A stretch of DNA of 64,000 bases from Fibrobacter sp. UWP2 (lineage in GTDB: Bacteria > Fibrobacterota > Fibrobacteria > Fibrobacterales > Fibrobacteraceae), in assembly GCF_900141705.1 (NCBI RefSeq), contig NZ_FQYM01000001.1, positions 372,001 to 436,000 on the forward strand, given 5' to 3'. How positions within the stretch are numbered: position 1 is the first letter of the stretch; every line of letters begins with the position of its first letter. Shown here one piece after another: positions 57,071-64,000 of this stretch. A program made the position numbers and the translations under genes. The notes beneath the pieces were generated by a model. That model had not been told where the DNA came from, ran no database searches, and saw nothing but the letters and a program-made list of their open reading frames with translations.

Positions 57071-58400
57071 AAAAAGCGATACTCAGGCCAAGCCCGATGC
57101 CGCCCAAAATTGCAATGCCAATACCTGCCGCGCGCACCTTCTGGTACTTGCCGATGTCATCATGCCGATTGTTGAATTCTTCCTGCGAAGAAGGCTGCTT
57201 CGTACTTTCGTCCTTCGCCTTCTTGTTGTAGATGACAGCAAGCGTCGAACCTGCGATGAGAGTCGCCGCCGAAATCCCGATAAGCACCCAGTGCGGGCCG
57301 TCCGATTTTTTCGCCTCGGGCAGGCCGTTGTCCACCTTGTCGCCCGCCTGCGGGGCAGTTTCTGCTACCGGAGCAGCGTTGGGCTCCGTTCCCGATGCGG
57401 CCACCACCTCGGACGCAACCGTCTTCGTGTTCATCTTGGGCATCGCCTTGATGGCCGTAGAATCGCGGCCCCAAATCCAGCGGCCCACGAGGTCGTTGCT
57501 CGCCTTCTCGAACTCCACACGGCCCTTGTAGGTGGCCATCTCGCCGTCGCGTCCCTTCGGGAACTGCACGGACTTGTCCTTCATGTCCACCAGCAGGTGC
57601 GCATTCTCCTTGCCCGAAGGAATCTGCGTCACGTTGAAGAGTTCGGCGCCGCTCAGGTAGTACGCGCCCGCCACCGGCCTGTTCAAGTCCAGGTAGAGCG
57701 AAAGGTCGCTCGTATCGAGAACCACCTTCAGGTTCGTCTTCGTGTTTAAAAGCGAGTCGTTCATGTGGTCGAGAGCCTGCACAAAGAGCGGAGCAAACTC
57801 GTCACCCGACTTGCGCAGCACAATGTCACCGCACTTCGAGAGCCAGAGTTCGGTAAAATGCTTCTGCTGGTCCATGCGGCGTCCGTCATAGCGCAGCTTG
57901 AAGTTGTAAGACGCATCGAACGCTCCCGCATGCGAGAGCGGTTCCAGGTCCACGCCGCCCTCGATTTTCAGGAGGTTCTCCTTGGAGGCGATAATGCGGG
58001 AAAAAGCGTCGGTACAAGCGTCAATCTGCTGCGTGCGCTGTTCCAGGTCGTTCGCCATAGTCACCACACCCAGGCGCAGCTCGCCGGTCACTTCCATATA
58101 GCGCGATTCGAATTCGGGGAGTTCCACGGCATAGAAGTGTCCGCACTCCTCGTCGAGCACGTCATTGATGGATACCATGCTACACCGGTCGTTCATTTTC
58201 GCGATGCGGTTCGCACGGGTAATCAAGGAATCCACCTCGGGGTTATCGCTCCCGATGCCCGCCTTCAACTGCTGCAAGTCGGCCTGTATCGCCTGGAATT
58301 CGGAGGCGTCCTTCACAAAGATAGATACCGTCGGGTCGGCAAAGGCCATGCCCGCAAGGCTGGCGCACGTCAACAAAAAAAGAGATAAATAACGTTTCAT
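57069..58400 (-). CDS. exported protein with two-helix C-terminal tail
   Basis: 443 aa. Signal peptide (AGMAFAD cleavage) and a large helical/beta mix; residues about 20-150 have coiled-coil character, and 165-320 are beta-rich. The last 85 residues contain a hydrophobic helix (VLIGISAATLIAGSTLAVIY), a charged loop of about 35 residues, and a final hydrophobic helix ending in AF. The PEGA proteins at 21984-24186 share this tail, suggesting a common membrane or assembly module. SD GGGAGAG and a -10 TATATT (58442-58437) give a leader of about 30 bases. Probably co-transcribed with the triple-FISUMP gene 11 bases downstream. No known family. Confidence 0.75.
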   Translation of the reverse strand: MKRYLSLFLLTCASLAGMAFADPTVSIFVKDASEFQAIQADLQQLKAGIGSDNPEVDSLITRANRIAKMNDRCSMVSINDVLDEECGHFYAVELPEFESRYMEVTGELRLGVVTMANDLEQRTQQIDACTDAFSRIIASKENLLKIEGGVDLEPLSHAGAFDASYNFKLRYDGRRMDQQKHFTELWLSKCGDIVLRKSGDEFAPLFVQALDHMNDSLLNTKTNLKVVLDTSDLSLYLDLNRPVAGAYYLSGAELFNVTQIPSGKENAHLLVDMKDKSVQFPKGRDGEMATYKGRVEFEKASNDLVGRWIWGRDSTAIKAMPKMNTKTVASEVVAASGTEPNAAPVAETAPQAGDKVDNGLPEAKKSDGPHWVLIGISAATLIAGSTLAVIYNKKAKDESTKQPSSQEEFNNRHDDIGKYQKVRAAGIGIAILGGIGLGLSIAF

Positions 58401-58565
58401 GCTCTCTCCCTAATCCCCACACACCAGATATTGCAAAATATAGAAACGTATTGTCAGGTTTTTAACAACTTAGTGAAAGCATTTGAGTAAAATCACATTC
58501 TGGCCTTCGCATTCCGTTTTACAGGCAGAAAAAGCCCCTTCGCAAGCCAGTACGCCCCCTTTTAG

Positions 58566-58578
58566 TATATTTGTCCGT
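58566..58578 (+). promoter_or_regulatory. -10 box of gmk (near-leaderless)
   Basis: TATATT at 58566-58571, six bases, predicted +1 one base before the ATG at 58579; CCCCCTTTT lies just upstream. Confidence 0.6.
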
Positions 58579-59139
58579 ATGAAGAACAAGCTTTTCGTGA
58601 TGAGCGCCGCGAGCGGCGCAGGCAAGACCACCCTCAAGGACAAGGTCATCGGGGAATTCCCCGACATCGTGTATTCCATTTCGGCCACTACGCGGAGTCC
58701 CCGTGAAGGCGAGGTAAACGGCGTACACTACTTCTTCAAGACTAAGGAAGAATTCGAGCAGATGATCAAGGACGATGCGCTGGTGGAATACAACCTAGTG
58801 CACGGCAACTACTACGGCACCCCCAAGTTCTTCGTGGAAGACATGCTCAAGCAGGGCAAGCGCGTGCTGTTTGACCTCGACGTGTTCGGCAAGGTGAACT
58901 TCGACAAGGTCTACCCCGACGCAACGGGCATCCTCATCCTCCCGCCGAGCGAAGAAGAACTAGAACGCAGGCTCCGCGGTCGCGGCACAGACTCCGAAGA
59001 AGTCATCCAAACGCGCCTCCACAACGCCAAAAAAGAGATGGAATTCGCCAAGACCAAGGGCAAGTACGAATACACCATCGTGAACGACGACCTCGAAAAG
59101 GCCGCCGACGAACTGCGTGCTATTTTGAAAAAAGCCTAG
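58579..59139 (+). CDS. gmk: guanylate kinase
   Basis: 186 aa from the ATG at 58579; the frame extends to 58483 but promoter spacing and family length favour 58579. The P-loop SAASGAGKTTL (9-19), the GMP-binding SATTRSPREGEVNGVHYFF (36-54) and the lid EELERRLRGRGTDS are all present. It phosphorylates GMP to GDP. Its last 4 bases overlap the stop of the convergent dehydrogenase gene. Confidence 0.97.
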   Translation: MKNKLFVMSAASGAGKTTLKDKVIGEFPDIVYSISATTRSPREGEVNGVHYFFKTKEEFEQMIKDDALVEYNLVHGNYYGTPKFFVEDMLKQGKRVLFDLDVFGKVNFDKVYPDATGILILPPSEEELERRLRGRGTDSEEVIQTRLHNAKKEMEFAKTKGKYEYTIVNDDLEKAADELRAILKKA

Positions 59140-60326
59140 GACGCACCGCCTTCTGTCGTTGCGTGAGCCGCAATCTTGTAGATGGCGGTTACATCGGCGC
59201 GCTTGAGCGGCAAAAAGCCCCAGCCATCACCCGGGTTCAGTTTATCGACGAGCGTCGGGATGTCCTCCTCCTTCGCGCCAAGTTCCTCAAAGTTGATGGG
59301 CATGCCAATGCTCTTGAGGAACTTGCGGAAGCGGCAAATGCCCTCCTTCGCAGTCGCCTCGGGATTCTCGAAATCCATCTCGACGCCAAACACGCGAGTC
59401 GCCATCTGGGCAAAGCGCATCACGTTGTGGTGCATCACGTATTCCATCCACGCAGGCATAATCACCGCAAGGCCCGCGCCATGGGCGCAGTCGTACATGC
59501 CCGAAAGTTCGTGCTCAATAGCGTGGCTGTTCCAGTCCTGGCTGCGGCCGCACCCAATGATGTCGTTGTGCGCAACCGTGCCCGCCCACATGATGTTCGC
59601 ACGCGCCTCGTAGTTGTTCGGGTCGGCAATCACGCGCGGCCCTTCCTTGAGCATCGTCAAAAGCAAACCTTCGCAAAGGCGGTCGCCCACTTCGACCTCG
59701 GGCGTGTTCGTAAAGTAGCGTTCAAAAATGTGCGCCATGATGTCGGTGATGCCGCAAGCCGTCTGGTAAGCCGGAAGCGTGCAGAGCAGGGCGGGATTCT
59801 CGATGGCAAAACGCGGACGGATGAGGTCCGTGCCAATGTCCCTCTTGAGGCCGCCCTCGACCTTCGTCACAACAGAGGCGCCACTGCCTTCGCTACCCGC
59901 GGCAGCGATTGTCAAGACCACGCCCACCGGGAGGGCTCGCTTGATTTCGGCCTTGCGGCAATAAAAATCCCAAAAGTCGCCGTCGTAGAGGCTCCCCACC
60001 GCAATCGCTTTAGAGCTATCGATTGTGGAGCCGCCGCCCACGGCAAGGATAAAGTCCACGCCCGTCTTTTTCACGAGCTCAATGCCTTCGTAAATCTTGG
60101 TGTCCTTCGGGTTCGGCTGCACGCCGCCCAGTTCAAAGTGCCCAATACCCTCGACGTCAAGGCTCGCTTTCACGCGGTCAATGAGTCCGCTTTTCAAAGC
60201 GGACTTTCCACCGTAGTGGATGAGCACGCGGGTGCCGCCGAATTTTTTCACATACTTGCCGACCTCGTTTTCGCGATCCTTGCCAAAAACAAATTCCGTG
60301 GGGCTGTAAAAGTTGAAAGATTCCAT
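59136..60326 (-). CDS. iron-containing alcohol dehydrogenase (butanol-dehydrogenase type)
   Basis: 396 aa. The nucleotide-binding GGGSTIDSSKA (97-107) and the metal ligands Asp 195, His 199, His 268 and His 282 (CGITDIMAH, SHAIEHELSGMYDCAHG) are in place. It resembles the NADPH-dependent YqhD/BdhA branch, which reduces aldehydes. In a succinate/acetate-fermenting organism it may remove reactive aldehydes. The start has AAGGATG as ribosome site. Single-gene unit. Confidence 0.93.
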   Translation of the reverse strand: MESFNFYSPTEFVFGKDRENEVGKYVKKFGGTRVLIHYGGKSALKSGLIDRVKASLDVEGIGHFELGGVQPNPKDTKIYEGIELVKKTGVDFILAVGGGSTIDSSKAIAVGSLYDGDFWDFYCRKAEIKRALPVGVVLTIAAAGSEGSGASVVTKVEGGLKRDIGTDLIRPRFAIENPALLCTLPAYQTACGITDIMAHIFERYFTNTPEVEVGDRLCEGLLLTMLKEGPRVIADPNNYEARANIMWAGTVAHNDIIGCGRSQDWNSHAIEHELSGMYDCAHGAGLAVIMPAWMEYVMHHNVMRFAQMATRVFGVEMDFENPEATAKEGICRFRKFLKSIGMPINFEELGAKEEDIPTLVDKLNPGDGWGFLPLKRADVTAIYKIAAHATTEGGAS

Positions 60327-60418
60327 TTTTCATCCTTTTTTGGGCGTCGGGCACATGCCCCGCCTTGGGCTATGCAAAAAAAATACAAGAAAAAAGAGCC
60401 AGGCGACCCATTTTGTAC

Positions 60419-60440
60419 TAAAAATCCGTTCACAACGGAA
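60419..60440 (-). terminator. rho-independent terminator of priA
   Basis: Reading leftward: TCCGTT-GTG-AACGGA followed by TTTTTAG, 14 bases after the priA stop. Confidence 0.75.
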
Positions 60441-60453
60441 AACAGGCGGGTTT

Positions 60454-62496
60454 TTAGTCGATTTCGACCTTGATGTCGACCCCAGGGGCCCAAGGCTTGG
60501 GGCTGTTCACCACGGGGTGGAGCAAATGCCGAACCGCCGCGAGGTTCGCAGCCTTAATGTACAGCTTGACCCAATGCACGTTTTGCACCATGCTCACAAA
60601 GGCGTCTACCGGGCCCAGCACCATGAGGGATTTTTCGGCACGGCACAGCGATTCGACACGGGCGACGGCCGCGCGCAAAAGATTCTCGTCGCGGGAGCCA
60701 AACGAGACCTCGACCAGCTTGCAAAACGGCGGGTAGTTGGCGTCGCGGCGGTCGTCCATCTCGTGGGCGGCAAAACCGGCGTAGTCGTGATGCAACGCGA
60801 ACTGCATCACAGGCTCACTCGGGTTGAGCGTCTGGATCACGACCTTACCGCCGCCGCTCACGCGACCAGCACGGCCCGCCGTTTGACTCAGCAACTGGAA
60901 CAGGCGTTCGGTATTGCGAAAATCGGGCATGCCGAGCCCGCTGTCGGCACCCACGACGCCCACCAGGCGCACTCCCGGAAAGTCGTGCCCCTTGGCGACC
61001 ATCTGCGTGCCGAGCAAAATATTGTGTTCGCGGTCGCGAAAACTGTCGAGGATCTTGTCGATGGAGCCCACGTTTTGCGTGGTGTCGCGGTCCATACGCA
61101 CGATTTTTGCCCCAGGGACCCATTCCGTAATTTCTTCTTCAAGCTTTTCAATGGCGCCACCCACAAACTCATACGTGGCGGCACCGCACTTGCCGCACGG
61201 CGTATCGACAGGGTACAGCATGCCGCAATAGTGGCAAAGCAGCGAACGGTACTGCTTATGATAAACCAACGGCACATGGCAATGCCTGCAGTAAAGCGTC
61301 TCGCCGCACTCCGTGCACACGCGGATTTTGGAATAGCCGCGGCGGTTCATCAGCACAATCGCCTGCTCGCCCGAGGCGATGCACGCCACCAGGGATTCGC
61401 GCAGTTCCGGCGACATCAAAATGCCCTTTTGCTGCCGCACCGCCCCCATGTCCACAATCTGCACGTCAGGGAGCGGGGCCGCGGTGGCGCGATGTTCGAG
61501 CCGCAAGTACTTCAGGTTCCTGCTCATCGCATTGTGGAACGTCTCAAGACAGGGGGTCGCACTCCCCAAAACCACGAGCGCCCCGTATTTGTGCGCCAGG
61601 TGGAAGGCAAGTTCCCGCGTGTGGTAACGCGGCGCAGGATCCTGCTGTTTAAAGGAACTGTCGTGTTCCTCGTCCAATATCACAACGTCAAACCGAAACG
61701 GCGCCAAAATCGCACTGCGCGTGCCGAGCACCACCTGCGCCTCGCCCTTGAGCACGGCAACGTAAGCGGCCCGCTTTTTTGGAGCCGAGAGCGCCGAATG
61801 CAGCACATGCACCGGCACCTGCAAAAAATCCTCGAACCGCTTGGAGGTTTGCGGCGTAAGCCCAATCTCGGGGACCAGAATCAAAACGCGAAGCCCGCGC
61901 CTAAGCGCCTCGTAAGCAAGTTCCTGGTACACGCGCGTTTTGCCGGAACCCGTGACGCCGTGTAACAGCGCCCCCCTGAATCCCGTGCCGTCCAAGTCGG
62001 CCACCAGCGAATCCAAGGCCGACTGCTGCTCGCCTGTCAACGGAGGTACTTCGGGTTTAGCCGGTTGCTTGACCCGGGGGAGATCCTCTACCGCGACCGC
62101 ATCCAAATACTTCTCGAAATCCGCCGGCCAAAAAACGTTCAGCGCCTTCATGGGCGTGCTCACGTAATACCGTGCAGTCCACTCGAGCGCCTCCATGTAG
62201 CGTTCGTCAAAAACGTAACCCGAGGCATGTGGGTAGGCACACCGCACGTCAAATTCGGGGCGTTCCACCATTTTAGAGACCACCGCCAGGGCGGGCTTTT
62301 TGCGGGTCGCGAATTGCACCCACACCACGCTCCCGCGGCCGATTTTCACCCCCTCGGGCAAGTCCAGAGGCACCCCGTAGGTATACACCGAGGGCGCCAG
62401 CGGGATGTAAACCTCGCAGAACTCACGAAGTTCCGCCGCCTTGCATTTTAGGCGAATTTGCTCGGGAGCCTCGGTTTTGGGGATGCGTTTTGCCAT
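60454..62496 (-). CDS. priA: primosomal protein N' (replication restart helicase)
   Basis: 680 aa from the ATG at 62496 (MAKRIPK); the upstream ATG at 62550 is rejected because the promoter lies between them. An N-terminal 3'-DNA-binding domain (20-115) precedes a helicase core with Walker A GVTGSGKT (180-187) and DEEH (about 280), the zinc cluster of eight cysteines (CTECGETLYCRHC ... CHYC ... CGKC, about 385-430), and the C-terminal domain. PriA restarts stalled replication forks with 3'-5' helicase activity. Length and order match the family. Confidence 0.96.
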   Translation of the reverse strand: MAKRIPKTEAPEQIRLKCKAAELREFCEVYIPLAPSVYTYGVPLDLPEGVKIGRGSVVWVQFATRKKPALAVVSKMVERPEFDVRCAYPHASGYVFDERYMEALEWTARYYVSTPMKALNVFWPADFEKYLDAVAVEDLPRVKQPAKPEVPPLTGEQQSALDSLVADLDGTGFRGALLHGVTGSGKTRVYQELAYEALRRGLRVLILVPEIGLTPQTSKRFEDFLQVPVHVLHSALSAPKKRAAYVAVLKGEAQVVLGTRSAILAPFRFDVVILDEEHDSSFKQQDPAPRYHTRELAFHLAHKYGALVVLGSATPCLETFHNAMSRNLKYLRLEHRATAAPLPDVQIVDMGAVRQQKGILMSPELRESLVACIASGEQAIVLMNRRGYSKIRVCTECGETLYCRHCHVPLVYHKQYRSLLCHYCGMLYPVDTPCGKCGAATYEFVGGAIEKLEEEITEWVPGAKIVRMDRDTTQNVGSIDKILDSFRDREHNILLGTQMVAKGHDFPGVRLVGVVGADSGLGMPDFRNTERLFQLLSQTAGRAGRVSGGGKVVIQTLNPSEPVMQFALHHDYAGFAAHEMDDRRDANYPPFCKLVEVSFGSRDENLLRAAVARVESLCRAEKSLMVLGPVDAFVSMVQNVHWVKLYIKAANLAAVRHLLHPVVNSPKPWAPGVDIKVEID

Positions 62497-62512
62497 ATCA
62501 GGGGTAAAGATA
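62497..62512 (-). promoter_or_regulatory. -10 box of priA (short leader)
   Basis: TATCTT at 62512-62507, six bases, predicted +1 four bases before the ATG at 62496. Confidence 0.5.
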
Positions 62513-62644
62513 GGTATTCCACACCCATTTTCTGCCCGTATTATTGCCAAAAACCGCTTATTTTTTTACACCGCTTTAAATCTTTTTAGTTAGATTATCA
62601 TATACCGACCCCCACAAAGGGCCGTATAACTAATTGGAGAAATT

Positions 62645-64000
62645 ATGAGCTTATTGGATGCATTTAAACCGAAATGGCAAAATTCCAACCCCGAAAAGCG
62701 CCTCGAGGCCATTGAAGAGTTGGATCCTCGCGAGCAGAGCACTCTGGAACGCATTGCCCTTTCCGATGAAGATAGTGAAGTGAGGACTGCCGCCGTCAAA
62801 AAACTGACCCTGGTCGAATCGCTTCACAGTATTTCGAAAAACGACGCCGAAGCCGGCATCCGCCGCCTCGCCGAAAACCGTTATTTGGAAGAAGCCACCA
62901 AAAAGCTCAAGAACTACCGTGAACCCTCCAACGACGAAGTTCAAGTTTATATCAACGACCTCAAGGACAGCCGCTATGCCGAGGACCTAGTCAAAGCCAT
63001 GCCCAGTTCCGAACTGCGCATGCAGCTGGTCAAAAGCACCGGCAAGGCAAACGTGCTCGCCGTGGCAGCCAACAGGGACCCCAAGGAAGAAATCGCGAAG
63101 ACCGCCGTCGACCGCATTGACTCCGAATCCCTGCTCACCGACATTTCCAAGAACTCCAAGCATTCCAGCATCCGTAAAATTGCAGCCGAAAAGCTCCGCG
63201 CCATGCGCGACGCCGCTGACGGCGGCAAAAAGGCGGCCGCTCTCCTCATTAGCAAACGCGAAGCCCTGATCCAGCAGGCGCACCACCTGGCAGCCCAAAA
63301 GGACCCGCTCGCGGTCAAGACCCAGTTCGAGGACCTCATGGTCGAAGCCTCCGTGCTCGGCATGGGCCCGGCACAAGCCACCCTGGACGAAGTCTACGCC
63401 AGTTTCCAAAAGTTCTGCAACGAGGCCGACGCAGCCCGTATTGCCGCCCAGAAGGCGGAAGCCGAAAAGCAAGCCGTCAAGGCCCACCTTGCCGAGACGC
63501 TCGCTGAACTCGAGAACATTCTGTTCGAGGGCAAGGCGCAGCAGCAAGAGGACCGCGTAAGGGAAATCATCGCCGAATGGGCCGAAAAGAAGTCCATCAT
63601 GGACGCCACCGATGTCAAGCGCTTTAACCAGGCTTTCTTCAAGGTCCAGGACGTCAAGAAAAAAGAGGCCCCCGCCGAAGAAGATTCCGAAGAGGCAAAG
63701 CCCGAGGAAGCCGCCCGTCCTGAACTGCTGGAACGGCTCCAGGCGCTGGCCGACACCGACGCCAACGAGACTACCTCGAAGCATTTGCACGCCATTGTGC
63801 GCGAATGGGAAAAGCTCCCGCTCCTCGAGGGCGAAGACCCCATGCTGCAAAACTACAACAGTCTGCGCAACAAGCTGAGCGAAAAGATCAGCTCCTTCAA
63901 CGACAACGCCCAAAAGATTTTCGAAGAAAAGTCCGCCAAACTCAAGGCGCTCATCGAACGCGTCAAGGGCTTTGACGAAAACGAAGACTTCAAGGAACTG
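62645..64000 (+). CDS. DUF349-domain protein, 3'-truncated
   Basis: 452 codons are visible and the frame is still open at the window end. GGAG 6 bases before the ATG at 62645 fixes the start. The N-terminal 200 residues contain HEAT-like helical pairs (EAIEELDPREQSTLERIA, then SRYAEDLVKAMPSSELRMQL). From about 240 on there are long charged helices of the DUF349 type (WAEKKSI, FNQAFFKVQ; then LHAIVREWEKLP). DUF349 proteins are widespread helical proteins without an agreed function, some linked to the cell envelope or competence. No signal peptide is seen. Confidence 0.85.
   Translation, partial: MSLLDAFKPKWQNSNPEKRLEAIEELDPREQSTLERIALSDEDSEVRTAAVKKLTLVESLHSISKNDAEAGIRRLAENRYLEEATKKLKNYREPSNDEVQVYINDLKDSRYAEDLVKAMPSSELRMQLVKSTGKANVLAVAANRDPKEEIAKTAVDRIDSESLLTDISKNSKHSSIRKIAAEKLRAMRDAADGGKKAAALLISKREALIQQAHHLAAQKDPLAVKTQFEDLMVEASVLGMGPAQATLDEVYASFQKFCNEADAARIAAQKAEAEKQAVKAHLAETLAELENILFEGKAQQQEDRVREIIAEWAEKKSIMDATDVKRFNQAFFKVQDVKKKEAPAEEDSEEAKPEEAARPELLERLQALADTDANETTSKHLHAIVREWEKLPLLEGEDPMLQNYNSLRNKLSEKISSFNDNAQKIFEEKSAKLKALIERVKGFDENEDFKEL

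Noticed and set aside
60313-61965. A 550-codon open frame opposite priA and the dehydrogenase start
   Set aside because: It crosses a gene boundary and the priA terminator, and is His/Arg-rich antisense.

Overview
The window is chromosomal DNA from a member of the Fibrobacteraceae (Fibrobacter or a close relative). The evidence is four lipoproteins with the FISUMP domain (Fibrobacter succinogenes major paralogous domain, TIGR02145 type), one TIGR02147-type regulator, Ser/Asp-rich linkers behind lipoboxes, and an envelope-heavy gene content. Coding is dense. There are no tRNAs, rRNAs, CRISPR arrays, insertion sequences or prophage genes. The first gene is cut at its 5' end and the last at its 3' end.

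Layout. 1-5.6 kb: a cut metalloprotease/propeller/barrel protein meets, tail to tail, an operon of one small barrel protein and three lipoproteins. 5.7-8.2 kb: an RNA uracil-methyltransferase diverges from a FISUMP lipoprotein. 8.2-11.7 kb: a four-gene Mla/MCE lipid-transport operon. 12.2-17.2 kb: a CytX-type transporter under a TPP riboswitch diverges from metH. 17.2-18.3 kb: an Opp-type ATPase overlaps xseB. 18.3-25.9 kb: three related tandem lipoproteins, two PEGA proteins and a barrel/repeat protein, an envelope locus I cannot match to a described system; a DedA protein follows. 26.6-31.9 kb: a MORN-repeat protein, a B12-type radical SAM enzyme, a lipoprotein between two dispersed repeats, argB-argD and a ferredoxin. 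31.9-34.9 kb: hairpin repeats, then a regulator gene overlapping a LamG lipoprotein gene by ATGA, then a frameshifted small gene. 34.9-42.4 kb: tex, a dehydrogenase-propeller fusion, a HIT protein, recO, tcdA and panB. 42.7-48.7 kb: a histone-H1-like protein, a small unknown plus Ppx/GppA, an rRNA methyltransferase, nrdR, a FISUMP lipoprotein and transketolase. 48.9-58.4 kb: a large FISUMP lipoprotein, a GT39-like plus GT2 pair for polyprenol-linked glycosylation, a triple-FISUMP lipoprotein and a two-helix-tail envelope protein. 58.6-64 kb: gmk, an iron alcohol dehydrogenase, priA and a cut DUF349 protein.

Two features cut across the region. First, at least 19 genes on both strands have a TATATT-like -10 box followed by six bases and then, 0-5 bases later, the start codon, with no usable Shine-Dalgarno. 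This implies widespread leaderless or near-leaderless transcripts beside a second, SD-led class. Second, intergenic DNA holds structured repeats: an element of up to about 90 bp with conserved flanks and a palindrome whose arms change from copy to copy (three copies), and REP-like dispersed repeats, one of which has become part of a lipoprotein's N-terminus.

The strongest candidates for undescribed biology are the 18.3-25.9 kb envelope locus, the leaderless promoter architecture, the variable-arm hairpin family, the dehydrogenase-TolB fusion and the GT39-NPCBM fusion.
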